This document shows positions 1 through 5,981 of a DNA stretch of 6,539 nucleotides, piece after piece. The position numbers were made by a program, and so were the translations under genes. The notes below the pieces were generated by a model. It made no database searches. It was not told the DNA's origin and saw only the letters and a list, made by a program, of their open reading frames with translations. This DNA comes from Haloferacaceae archaeon (GTDB taxonomy: Archaea; Halobacteriota; Halobacteria; Halobacteriales; Haloferacaceae): the NCBI GenBank assembly GCA_028274825.1, contig JAQCMZ010000205.1, forward strand, positions 1 to 6,539, given 5' to 3'. Position 1 is the stretch's first letter. Every line of letters starts with the position of its first letter.

Positions 1-1
1 G

Positions 2-190
2 GTCGTGATCGTCCGAAAGTACGCTCACCGCGGGAGAATAAGTGACGCCGAGGATTTCATCGACCATCATTACGGGCCCGGTCACCCACATGCGATGATG
101 CTTGAGGAGCTACTCAATGCGTACCGGACCCGTACAGACGGAGAGAAACCAACCCCGTCATCACAGACTACGCCACCAGATAGAATGTGA
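2..190 (+). CDS. Unrecognised protein, C-terminal part (gene probably starts before the window)
   Basis: The reading frame is open from the first bases of the window to a TGA at 188-190. A GTG at 5-7 could be a start, but only four bases precede it, so a 3' fragment of a longer gene is more likely. The visible ~62 residues have a charged, His-rich stretch (DFIDHHYGPGHPHAMMLEEL) that looks like folded protein, then a Thr/Pro/Ser-rich tail of about 18 residues ending in DRM. The frame uses the GC-rich third positions typical of the neighbouring genes, which supports it being coding. I do not recognise the family and assign no function. The gene converges on btuD, whose stop lies 49 bp further on. 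Confidence 0.55.
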   Translation, partial: VVIVRKYAHRGRISDAEDFIDHHYGPGHPHAMMLEELLNAYRTRTDGEKPTPSSQTTPPDRM

Positions 191-210
191 TGACCCTCGT
201 CGTCCCACTC

Positions 211-226
211 AGCCGGCTGCGCGGCT
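211..226. terminator. Small GC-rich hairpin between convergent genes
   Basis: AGCCG (211-215) can pair with CGGCT (222-226) around a 6-nt loop in the 49-bp space between the stop of the partial gene at the left edge and the stop of btuD. The position suits a shared terminator, but the stem is only 5 bp and no T-run follows on either strand. Archaeal termination depends mainly on T-tracts, so this is a weak call. Confidence 0.2.
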
Positions 227-239
227 CCCGTACGGACGA

Positions 240-1508
240 TCATGACGAATTCTCGGTAATGACCTCAGATAGGTTGTCGACTGTCGCTGCTGGGTGTGTC
301 GATTCACCCGATTCCGTGAGTTCACCGACGCATACGACTCGGTCGGTGGCTCGCAGAACGGCCTCACTCTGATTCATCTCTGGGCCGACGCGCACGGCGA
401 CATCAGCCGCAGCTGCCAGTGTGGTGGCGCGGTCGACGAGTGCAGGATCGACGGTCGAGAACGGTGGCGCTGTTACAGTCTCACAGTCGAATCCTGTGGC
501 CGTCGTGGCGGCGATATCTCCGTCAGGAACCGGGCCAATCGTCACCTCGTGACCAGCAGTGACGAGAGTCGCTACCACTTTTGCTGTCTTTTCGCCTCGC
601 CCGATGAGGTGAACTCGCTCGCCGGTCTCGCCACGACTCGGGAGCGTGGTCACGCGTGGCGCCCCCGTGACTGGGTCATCTGTGACGATGGCTTCAGCGC
701 CGAATGCATCGCGCAGGGTGTCTCGATCGAGCACTTCTCCCGGCAGCCCGGCCGCACGCACCTGCCCGCCCGCAATCAGGACGAGCCGGTCACAGAATCG
801 CGCTGCCAAATCGAGATCGTGGATCGCAGCCACCGCTGTTTTACCGTCACCGACGAGTTCTCGCAGTAATTCTAACGTCTCCACTGCGTGTGAAATATCG
901 AGACTGGCGGTCGGCTCGTCTAGTAGGAGGACGGGCGTTTCCTGTGCGAGCGCTCGCGCGAGAAGGACTCTCTGTCGCTCTCCGCCTGACACTGTCTGTA
1001 TCGATCGGTCGGCAAACTGTGTTAGTTGCGTTTGCTGCATAGCCTCTTCGACTGCCACACGATCTTCTTGTCCGGGGGTGTCGAACCGCGAGAGGTGAGG
1101 CGTCCGTCCCATTTCGATTGTCTCTTTCACGCTAAAATCAAACGACAGTGCCGTCTCCTGCGGGACACTCGCGACGAGTCGAGCTGCGCGCTGGGTGGAT
1201 AACTCTTGCAGTCGCTCGTCGGCCACTCTGATGGTGCCGTCATCAGGCTCGATCCCCGCTTGCAGTGCCCGGAGTAGTGTCGTTTTTCCTGCGCCGTTCG
1301 GTCCGACCAGGCCGGTCACTGTTCCCCGCCCAGCTCTCAAATCAACGGATTCGAGAATGCGTTGCCCGCCGAGTGATACTCCGACCCCCTCTGCAACCAC
1401 CATCGGCTCGCGCTCTCCGTCTCCCGGCGAGCCGGGGGCCCGACTCTGCTCGCGCCGGGATTCTTCGACCGATATCGCCCCCGAACCAGCCGTCTCCGGA
1501 TCGCTCAC
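240..1508 (-). CDS. btuD: Vitamin B12 (cobalamin) ABC importer, ATP-binding protein BtuD with C-terminal extension
   Basis: This is the cytoplasmic ATPase that powers cobalamin uptake with BtuC and BtuF. The 422-residue product has a complete ABC domain: Walker A GPNGAGKT (69-76), Q-loop Gln117 in VPQE, signature VSGGERQR (173-180), Walker B VLLLDEP (193-199), D-loop SLD (202-204) and H-loop His230. The ABC domain ends near residue 275. About 140 more residues follow, with alternating hydrophobic strands and Gly/Asp turns (for example VHLIGRGEKTAKVVATLV, 299-316), an extension that haloarchaeal BtuD proteins are known to carry but whose role I cannot state. The start is a GTG whose GTGA overlaps the btuC stop by 4 nt, indicating translational coupling. 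The first ~35 residues are hydrophilic and low in complexity, so an internal start at Met36 (MVVAEGV) is possible. The family also contains iron-siderophore ATPases; the cobalamin assignment rests mainly on the BtuF neighbour and the domain layout. Confidence 0.88.
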   Translation of the reverse strand: MSDPETAGSGAISVEESRREQSRAPGSPGDGEREPMVVAEGVGVSLGGQRILESVDLRAGRGTVTGLVGPNGAGKTTLLRALQAGIEPDDGTIRVADERLQELSTQRAARLVASVPQETALSFDFSVKETIEMGRTPHLSRFDTPGQEDRVAVEEAMQQTQLTQFADRSIQTVSGGERQRVLLARALAQETPVLLLDEPTASLDISHAVETLELLRELVGDGKTAVAAIHDLDLAARFCDRLVLIAGGQVRAAGLPGEVLDRDTLRDAFGAEAIVTDDPVTGAPRVTTLPSRGETGERVHLIGRGEKTAKVVATLVTAGHEVTIGPVPDGDIAATTATGFDCETVTAPPFSTVDPALVDRATTLAAAADVAVRVGPEMNQSEAVLRATDRVVCVGELTESGESTHPAATVDNLSEVITENSS

Positions 1509-2602
1509 AGTTCGTGTACCTCGCGCTTGCGGAGTAAATACAGGAAAAACGGGGCACCCACCGCAGCAGTGACGATCCCGACAGGCACCTCAGTACTCCC
1601 TGCTCGAGCGAGTGTGTCCGCCGCCACGAGAAATGACCCGCCAGCGAGTGCGGCCGTCGGGAGCAGAATCCTGTGGTCGGGACCGACGATGAGACGGAGC
1701 ATATGCGGGACCACAAGCCCGACGAACCCAATAATCCCGGCGACAGCCACGCCAGCGGCGGTGATCAGACTCGACACGGTCAGGAGAATCCGCTTCGTCC
1801 GCACGACTGAGACCCCTAATCCGCGAGCTTCCTCTTCACCCAACAACAGAACGTTCAGATCGCGAGTGTATGCCAAGAGAATCACGAATAATGGCGGGAC
1901 CAGCAGGGCGGTGACTCCCACATCACCCCACGTTGCGTTCGCGAGGTGGCCCATCAGCCAGGCGACGACAGTTCTCAGCGACTCCCCAGCCTGGAGTTGC
2001 AGATACGAGATAACAGCCCCCAGAAACGTCTGGACAGCCACGCCGGCCAACAGAAGTGTCGCCACGGGCGTTCTGCCGTTTCGCGTGGCGATCACGTAGA
2101 CGAGGAACGCTGCCCCGACAGCCCCGAGAAAGGCGGCAGTGGTGAGTCCAATTCCGCCAGGAACTGCAGCGGGAAAAACAATGAACGCGACTGCACCGAC
2201 AGCCGCTCCCGAAGAGACACCAATAATCGAAGGGTCTGCCATCGGATTCCGGAACAACCCCTGCATCACGGTTCCTGCAGCCGCCAGCGCGAAGCCGACA
2301 ATTGCTGCCAACAAGATCCGTGGGAGCCGGATCTGCATCACGATCTGTGTGTGAAGACTGTCCGTCTGAAAGGCAAACAGAGAGCGTGTAAGTATCTCGA
2401 TACCGGGCAGTGTCAGCGTTCCGCTGCCGCTCCACGTCACCGTCTTAATGCCCGCAGGGACCGAGATTGCGTTTAATAGTACTTTCGTGACCTCGGTCGG
2501 CGGGATCCATACCGGGCCAATTCCGGCACTGACGGTCACGACACTGACTAACAGGGCAATCAACCCTGTTGACCAGACGGCCGTTCGCCGGAATATCATC
2601 AT
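1505..2602 (-). CDS. btuC: Vitamin B12 ABC importer permease BtuC (FecCD family)
   Basis: This is the membrane subunit that forms the cobalamin translocation path as a dimer with two BtuD ATPases. The 365-residue product is highly hydrophobic, with roughly ten membrane segments as expected for the FecCD/BtuC family. Family motifs are visible: RLPR (92-95), MQGLFRNPMADPSIIG (113-128), the GEEEARGLG coupling-helix region that contacts the ATPase (255-263), GFVGLVVPHMLRL (292-304) and EVPVGI (338-343). The frame stays open upstream to 2866, but that part lies antisense to the start of btuF and reads as non-membrane sequence. The start is therefore placed at the ATG at 2602-2600; the adjacent ATG at 2599 is the alternative. 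A TATA-like CCTTAACC lies 28 nt upstream on the minus strand, which supports this start and a leaderless message. btuC overlaps btuD by 4 nt and is divergent from btuF. Confidence 0.9.
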   Translation of the reverse strand: MMIFRRTAVWSTGLIALLVSVVTVSAGIGPVWIPPTEVTKVLLNAISVPAGIKTVTWSGSGTLTLPGIEILTRSLFAFQTDSLHTQIVMQIRLPRILLAAIVGFALAAAGTVMQGLFRNPMADPSIIGVSSGAAVGAVAFIVFPAAVPGGIGLTTAAFLGAVGAAFLVYVIATRNGRTPVATLLLAGVAVQTFLGAVISYLQLQAGESLRTVVAWLMGHLANATWGDVGVTALLVPPLFVILLAYTRDLNVLLLGEEEARGLGVSVVRTKRILLTVSSLITAAGVAVAGIIGFVGLVVPHMLRLIVGPDHRILLPTAALAGGSFLVAADTLARAGSTEVPVGIVTAAVGAPFFLYLLRKREVHEL

Positions 2603-2608
2603 TGCTAG

Positions 2609-2624
2609 TTCAATTCGAATTGAA
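2609..2624. promoter_or_regulatory. Perfect 16-bp palindrome, candidate operator of the divergent btuCD/btuF promoters
   Basis: TTCAATTCGAATTGAA reads identically on both strands. It occupies the 63-bp space between the divergent btuC and btuF starts. It falls between the candidate btuC TATA box (2627-2634) and the btuC start codon, and ends 10 nt before the candidate btuF TATA box (2635-2641). A dimeric regulator bound there could block initiation of btuCD and affect btuF as well. The regulator is unknown, and the operator role is inferred from symmetry and position alone. Confidence 0.5.
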
Positions 2625-2626
2625 GT

Positions 2627-2634
2627 GGTTAAGG
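2627..2634 (-). promoter_or_regulatory. TATA-like box for btuCD
   Basis: On the minus strand the sequence CCTTAACC is centred about 28 nt before the btuC ATG at 2602. That is the distance expected when transcription starts at or beside the start codon, the usual haloarchaeal leaderless arrangement. It resembles the CCTTAGGG box in front of srp19. The call is positional and rests on short sequence. Confidence 0.4.
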
Positions 2635-2641
2635 TTTTATT
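2635..2641 (+). promoter_or_regulatory. TATA-like box for btuF
   Basis: TTTTATT is centred 28 nt before the btuF ATG at 2666. No Shine-Dalgarno-like purine run precedes that ATG (GTGTAGAAGCA), so a leaderless transcript starting close to the ATG is likely. Confidence 0.45.
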
Positions 2642-2665
2642 GAATACACGGCGAGTGTAGAAGCA

Positions 2666-3787
2666 ATGCACAATCTGTCGAGTGTCGGTGTCGCAGTACT
2701 GCTGTTGATATCGATCGCCGGTGTCGCGCCTGCTGCCGCCGATGGCCATGATGCAACATACGAACCGTGTGAGTTTCCCGTCACGGTGGTAGACGCAACC
2801 GGTGAGGAAATCACTCTGGAGGAGCCACCAGACCGGGTCACAACTACTAATCCCTCGGCTGCTCAAATCATGTGGGAACTAGACGCGAGAGATCAAGTCG
2901 TGGGCGTCACCGAATTCGCGTCGTATCTTGACGGTGCCGACAACAAGAGTACGGTTTCTGCAGACCTCGGTGTCAGTGTCGAGCGGGTCACAGCAACCGA
3001 ACCAGACCTGGTTCTGGCGCCTAACGCCAGTGCAGGCCAGATCGAGGGGCTCCGTAGCGCGGGGCTGACAGTGTATCACTACGAAGCTGCTGCCGAGATT
3101 GCCGATATCCGTGCGCAGACACGAATCACCGGCCAACTGACCGATAACTGCAAAGCGGCTGCTGAGACTAACGCGTGGATGGGGGCCAATGTTGAGGCTG
3201 TCTCCGAGACAGTCGCTGGAGTCGATGACAAGCCCCGAGTGCTGTACTCACTGGGAGGACAGAACGGTGAGAACCCGTTCGTCGTCGGTGGAAACACGTT
3301 CATCACGGCAATGGTGGCTGTCGCCGGCGGTGACAATATCGCCGCGGACAAAGCCGACGGATACGTGCAACTTTCTCCCGAGGTAATCCTCGAGTTAGAT
3401 CCCGAGTATTTGATCGTCACTGGAGGAGGTGAGGCGATGATCGAGACGGAACCGTACGCCAGCACGACCGCTGGACGGGAACGAAACACCGTCGAACTCG
3501 AAGTGAATTTCCTCAATCAGCCAGCACCCCGGAGTGTCGTCATCACGACACATAACGCCACCGGGCAACTCCATCCCGAACTCTACTCTTCAGACGCCTA
3601 TGTCCCCCGCTCTGATATTACAGTCATCTCTGAAACCCAAGCTCAAGACGATCAAAAACCCGAAACACCGACTCCTTCAGTACCCACCGACTCGTCTGGT
3701 GTCGATGACTCCACACCCGGCTTTGGCGCCGGCGCCGCACTGATAGCGATGCTCGTGGCGACGCTCGTCACGATTCGCCGTTACTAG
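2666..3787 (+). CDS. btuF: Cobalamin-binding protein BtuF, secreted, with PGF-CTERM anchor
   Basis: This is the extracytoplasmic substrate-binding protein that delivers vitamin B12 to BtuCD. The 373-residue product starts with a Sec-type signal (hydrophobic 8-21, likely cleavage near AAA-D at 25/26) that has no lipobox Cys. A periplasmic-binding-protein domain of the FepB/BtuF class spans about 36-322. It opens with FPVTVVDATGEEITLEEPPDRVTTTNPSA, includes PRVLYSLGG (190-198) and LDPEYLIVTGGG (244-255), and has NQPAPR (284-289). A Thr/Pro/Asp-rich linker (about 324-350) leads to a PGF-CTERM tail: PGF at 351-353, a hydrophobic helix and terminal RRY. In this family such tails are cut by archaeosortase A and exchanged for a lipid anchor, consistent with the missing lipobox. 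Two cysteines, C35 and C162, could form a disulfide. It is transcribed divergently from btuCD. A related metal-chelate ligand cannot be excluded from sequence alone. Confidence 0.9.
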   Translation: MHNLSSVGVAVLLLISIAGVAPAAADGHDATYEPCEFPVTVVDATGEEITLEEPPDRVTTTNPSAAQIMWELDARDQVVGVTEFASYLDGADNKSTVSADLGVSVERVTATEPDLVLAPNASAGQIEGLRSAGLTVYHYEAAAEIADIRAQTRITGQLTDNCKAAAETNAWMGANVEAVSETVAGVDDKPRVLYSLGGQNGENPFVVGGNTFITAMVAVAGGDNIAADKADGYVQLSPEVILELDPEYLIVTGGGEAMIETEPYASTTAGRERNTVELEVNFLNQPAPRSVVITTHNATGQLHPELYSSDAYVPRSDITVISETQAQDDQKPETPTPSVPTDSSGVDDSTPGFGAGAALIAMLVATLVTIRRY

Positions 3788-4043
3788 TTGTTATTTCCTG
3801 GCTGTTCGCTGTTCTCCACTGTTCGACCGGACGCACAACTAACTCTCGAACTGATCACCCCAAATAGTCTCATCGACGGTGTCGAAAGACACTGGTTCAG
3901 CAGATCTCATGACCAGGACAATTCATCGCGGCGGTGACGACTCGCAGTAATCACTAGCAGAGCTCTGATACCACCTCCTCGTGACATCTCTGGACTATCG
4001 ATAGGTCATACTGTTGACACTGCTGGCTGCCACGGGTCGTAGT
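3788..4043. other. Intergenic stretch without a convincing gene
   Basis: No reading frame here has convincing length or composition. It holds a GAAA-loop hairpin (3877-3894), two 10-bp palindromes (CAGAGCTCTG at 3958-3967 and CTATCGATAG at 3995-4004) and, just after the btuF stop, a mildly T-rich patch (TTGTTATTTCC) that may help terminate btuF. I see no tRNA, rRNA or transposon end. It is long for a haloarchaeal spacer between co-oriented genes. Confidence 0.5.
3877..3894. other. GAAA tetraloop hairpin in the btuF-srp19 gap
   Basis: CGGTGTC (3877-3883) pairs with GACACTG (3888-3894) around a GAAA loop. This gives seven pairs, one of them G-U on the plus strand. GNRA loops stabilise RNA hairpins, so this may be part of a btuF 3' UTR or a small RNA. 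It is not followed by a T-run, and the role is unknown. Confidence 0.3.
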
Positions 4044-4059
4044 CGAAACGGCCTTAGGG
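4044..4059 (+). promoter_or_regulatory. Promoter of srp19-gar1 (BRE plus TATA-like box)
   Basis: CGAAACGG (4044-4051) followed by CCTTAGGG (4052-4059) has the look of a haloarchaeal BRE/TATA pair, centred about 25 nt before the ATG at 4080. No Shine-Dalgarno sits before that ATG, so the message is probably leaderless. Confidence 0.5.
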
Positions 4060-4079
4060 CGTGCGTCCGCCGATTCAGT

Positions 4080-4364
4080 ATGGTTGAGCGAGTCATCTGG
4101 CCTGCGTATCTCGACGCTGACCGAAGTCGCTCAGAGGGGCGCCGAGTGAATCTCGACCAATCGGTCAAAGAGCCCACCGTCGACGAGATTGCTGAGGCAA
4201 TCGGCCAGGTTGGATACGATGCAACAATCGAGCGAGACGCGATCTACCCTCGAGAGTACAATCCCCGCGGGCGCGTTCTCGCCCACGGCGTTGACGACGC
4301 AACGAAACCTGACCTCGTGCAGGCAGCTGCCGCATACGTCAATCTACTCCGGGACACGTCGTGA
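4080..4364 (+). CDS. srp19: Signal recognition particle 19 kDa subunit SRP19
   Basis: SRP19 binds the tips of helices 6 and 8 of 7S RNA and prepares the particle for SRP54, acting in the cytoplasm in co-translational membrane targeting. The 94-residue product matches the archaeal family in length and landmarks. It begins [19 protein letters not shown], with the conserved N-terminal strand and the basic Arg cluster, followed by the helix [13 protein letters not shown] (34-46). YNPRGRV (60-66) and [15 protein letters not shown] (76-90) complete the C-terminal part. The frame could begin at an upstream ATG at 4014, but the extra 22 residues are unlike the family. The ATG at 4080 also has a well-placed promoter. 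The TGA overlaps the GTG start of gar1 by 4 nt. Confidence 0.93.
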   Translation: MVERVIWPAYLDADRSRSEGRRVNLDQSVKEPTVDEIAEAIGQVGYDATIERDAIYPREYNPRGRVLAHGVDDATKPDLVQAAAAYVNLLRDTS

Positions 4365-4582
4365 AGCGGCTTGGAACGGCGGTCCGAACGGCGAGTGGAT
4401 TAGTGATCGTCCGGACGGACGGAACCCCGAGAATCGGCGCCGACGCAATCAGCGAATCACTCGACACAGTCGGAACGGTCGTCGACGTGTTTGGGCCCGT
4501 CGAGTCGCCGTACGCGGCTGTCTCTCCATCGGGAAATTTGACTCTCTCTCGGTTCGTCGGCGAGACACTCTATACTAAATGA
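4361..4582 (+). CDS. gar1: H/ACA RNA-protein complex subunit Gar1
   Basis: Gar1 is a small beta-barrel protein of the archaeal H/ACA ribonucleoprotein. It binds the Cbf5 pseudouridine synthase and helps substrate loading and turnover in guide-directed pseudouridylation of rRNA. The 73-residue product has the Gar1 core: [15 protein letters not shown] (4-18) as the first strands, then [22 protein letters not shown] (33-54) with the GxVxDVFGPVxxPY signature, and a terminal LYTK. The length fits archaeal Gar1. The GTG start overlaps the srp19 stop as GTGA, so the two genes are probably co-transcribed and translationally coupled. An srp19-gar1 pairing is, to my knowledge, usual in haloarchaea. Confidence 0.92.
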   Translation: MKRLGTAVRTASGLVIVRTDGTPRIGADAISESLDTVGTVVDVFGPVESPYAAVSPSGNLTLSRFVGETLYTK

Positions 4583-4628
4583 TTAATGCTGAATCCACGC
4601 GTTGTACGAGCTGATAGATGGATAGCAA

Positions 4629-4660
4629 AAGCCCACCCGTTCAGGGGTGAGAGGAAGTCA
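4629..4660 (+). repeat. Orphan IS1341/IS605-type right end (omega-RNA 3' end remnant)
   Basis: The segment reads AAGCCCACCCGTTCAGGGGT then GAGAGGAAGTCA. Haloarchaeal TnpB-only (IS1341-type) elements typically end in a short GC hairpin introduced by AAGCCC and followed by GAGGA(A/T)GTCA; this match is from memory of the family. The stem here is CACCC (4634-4638) with GGGTG (4645-4649) around GTTCAG, and the outer pair looks decayed. No tnpB reading frame lies upstream, because gar1 ends only 46 bp before. It is therefore a remnant or a miniature derivative. It sits about 75 bp ahead of the protease gene start, just upstream of that gene's promoter. Confidence 0.5.
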
Positions 4661-4704
4661 AACGGAAGAGAGAGTGTCCTGCTGACATCCGAGAAAACAA
4701 GACA

Positions 4705-4710
4705 CTAAGG
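4705..4710 (+). promoter_or_regulatory. TATA-like box for the presenilin-type protease gene
   Basis: CTAAGG, preceded by the A-rich GAAAACAAGACA, is centred about 26 nt before the ATG at 4734. No Shine-Dalgarno is visible before the ATG. This suggests its own leaderless promoter rather than read-through from gar1, 151 bp upstream. Confidence 0.4.
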
Positions 4711-4733
4711 GCCCGGTTCCCCGATATGCTGAC

Positions 4734-5819
4734 ATGAATTCCCGCGCAGCCTGGGGTGTCGTCTTCGCTATTGGTCTCTTCGTGGTCGTCCAACTTGGGG
4801 CGTTAGCGCTGGTTCCTATCTTCTTCGAGCAGGGATACCAGCCTGTCGAAAACCCGCAGGATCCAACGCTGAGTGTCGTGTATCTCGGGGGAATACTCGT
4901 TGCCACGGGATTCATGCTCGCAGCGTTCAAATACAAGTTTGATCAAGCGGTCCGGTACGTCATCATCGCTACGTCCGGACTGCTCTCGTGGTACGTGTTC
5001 GGGGCGCTGTTGCCGCCCGTGATTGCGGTCCTCTTGGCAGCCAGCGTGTCTGTCTCACTCCTGCTGTATCCGGAGTGGTACGTCATTGACACCGCGGGAG
5101 TGTTGATGGGAGCCGCCGCCGCTGGACTCTTCGGTATCAGCTTCGGGCTTTTGCCAGCACTGATCCTGTTGACAGTGTTAGCGGTGTATGACGCAATCTC
5201 CGTGTACGGGACTGAACATATGCTCTCGCTAGCGGAGGGTGTAATGGATCTGAAAATTCCCGTGATCCTGGTGATTCCACTCTCGATCGGATACTCACTG
5301 CGGAGCGACGATTTCTCCGGGGCTGCCGGCGTCCAGGAGGACGACGGAGACGAGTCTGAGACTCCTCCTCCAGATTCCGGTAATGAGATTGCCCCCGCTG
5401 ATGTCCGTAACGACTCGCAAAATCCCGTTCCCGATGGCTCGCGGGCCGACGATACTGGCGACGGTGGCAATACCACACCTCCAGACTCCAATCCGGATTC
5501 TGACGATGGAATCGACAGAGACGCATTCTTCATTGGGTTGGGTGATGCTGTTATTCCGGCGGTTCTCGTCGCGAGCGCGGCGTTTTTCTCCTCAGCCCCC
5601 CTTCTTGACCTGCCAGGACTCGGCATCAATGGGCCGGCACTCGGCGCGATGATCGGCACGATCCTTGGATTACTCGTTCTGCTGCGGTGGGTGCTCCGCG
5701 GTGAGGCGCATGCCGGGCTTCCACTGCTGAACGGTGGCGCTATCGGGGGATATTTGATCGGCTCGGTAATCGCCGGCATCCCTCTGGCCGAGGCCGTCGG
5801 AATCGCCCGATTTCTTTGA
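4734..5819 (+). CDS. Presenilin-family intramembrane aspartyl protease (archaeal PSH, family A22)
   Basis: The product is a polytopic membrane protease expected to cut transmembrane helices of substrate proteins within the bilayer. The 361 residues contain about nine hydrophobic segments: roughly 7-30, 46-65, 73-90, 92-112, 118-134, 136-157, 174-189, 265-287 and 300-320, with a last one at 333-355. The two catalytic motifs are present: YD at 152-153 in VLAVYDAISVYGTEHM, and GLGD at 268-271 in FFIGLGDAVIP, with Asp153 and Asp271 as the predicted pair. The C-terminal PALP equivalent reads AGLPLLNGG (327-335), with Gly in place of the first Ala of PALP. Between the two catalytic helices lies a hydrophilic loop of about 70 residues (191-262), very rich in Asp, Pro, Ser and Asn. 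The gene has its own promoter and is followed within 20 bp by a decayed transposable element. Natural substrates are not indicated. Confidence 0.9.
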   Translation: MNSRAAWGVVFAIGLFVVVQLGALALVPIFFEQGYQPVENPQDPTLSVVYLGGILVATGFMLAAFKYKFDQAVRYVIIATSGLLSWYVFGALLPPVIAVLLAASVSVSLLLYPEWYVIDTAGVLMGAAAAGLFGISFGLLPALILLTVLAVYDAISVYGTEHMLSLAEGVMDLKIPVILVIPLSIGYSLRSDDFSGAAGVQEDDGDESETPPPDSGNEIAPADVRNDSQNPVPDGSRADDTGDGGNTTPPDSNPDSDDGIDRDAFFIGLGDAVIPAVLVASAAFFSSAPLLDLPGLGINGPALGAMIGTILGLLVLLRWVLRGEAHAGLPLLNGGAIGGYLIGSVIAGIPLAEAVGIARFL

Positions 5820-5847
5820 TTATCTTATACAGAATCGAGGAGAATAC

Positions 5848-5865
5848 CCGCGTCTTGAGGCGCGG
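5848..5865. repeat. Hairpin at the left end of the IS1341-type element
   Basis: CCGCGTC (5848-5854) pairs with GGCGCGG (5859-5865) around TTGA, with one T-G wobble. The flanking C5847/C5866 do not pair, so the stem looks like a longer palindrome that has taken two point changes. IS200/IS605-type ends carry such subterminal hairpins for strand recognition by TnpA. It lies 28 bp after the protease stop and might also act in that gene's 3' end. Confidence 0.45.
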
Positions 5866-5955
5866 CATGAATCCGACAACTCCTCTACAATCCACCGTCG
5901 ATAGCAAGGCCGGATATTCCACCGCTCTCAAACCGAACCGTTACAAAAAAGCAAA

Positions 5956-5969
5956 TATAAGTGCTTATA
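5956..5969 (+). promoter_or_regulatory. Palindromic TATA-like promoter before the tnpB remnant
   Basis: TATAAG (5956-5961) and CTTATA (5964-5969) form an inverted repeat around TG. The first half is centred about 24 nt before the tnpB ATG at 5982, so it can serve as the TATA box of a leaderless tnpB transcript. The symmetry would give a box on either strand. Confidence 0.4.
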
Positions 5970-5981
5970 CAGGCGGTCAAG

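Noticed and set aside
294..1572. Several plus-strand open frames opposite btuD
   Set aside because: They are rich in Arg, Ser and Pro, have no recognisable domains and lie fully opposite a strong ABC ATPase gene.
1923..2476. Open frames on both strands within btuC
   Set aside because: Their composition is Arg/Cys/Ser-rich and unlike haloarchaeal proteins, and they fall in shifted frames of a well-supported permease.
2603..2866. 88-codon N-terminal extension of btuC
   Set aside because: It runs antisense across the btuF start and promoter, lacks membrane character and would bury the divergent promoter. The family-like start with a correctly spaced TATA box is at 2602.
3839..3910. 23-codon minus-strand frame (MRSAEPVSFDTVDETIWGDQF...)
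   Set aside because: Its acidic composition looks protein-like, but it is very short, has no promoter or family match that I can name, and overlaps the hairpin.
4014..4079. Upstream ATG for srp19 at 4014
   Set aside because: It would add 22 residues not seen in the family and place the start ahead of the likely promoter. The ATG at 4080 fits family length and promoter spacing.
4943..5779. 278-codon open frame on the minus strand inside the protease gene
   Set aside because: It is a mirror frame of a GC-rich gene: Ser/Pro/Thr/Ala-rich without domain features, while the plus-strand gene has clear catalytic motifs.
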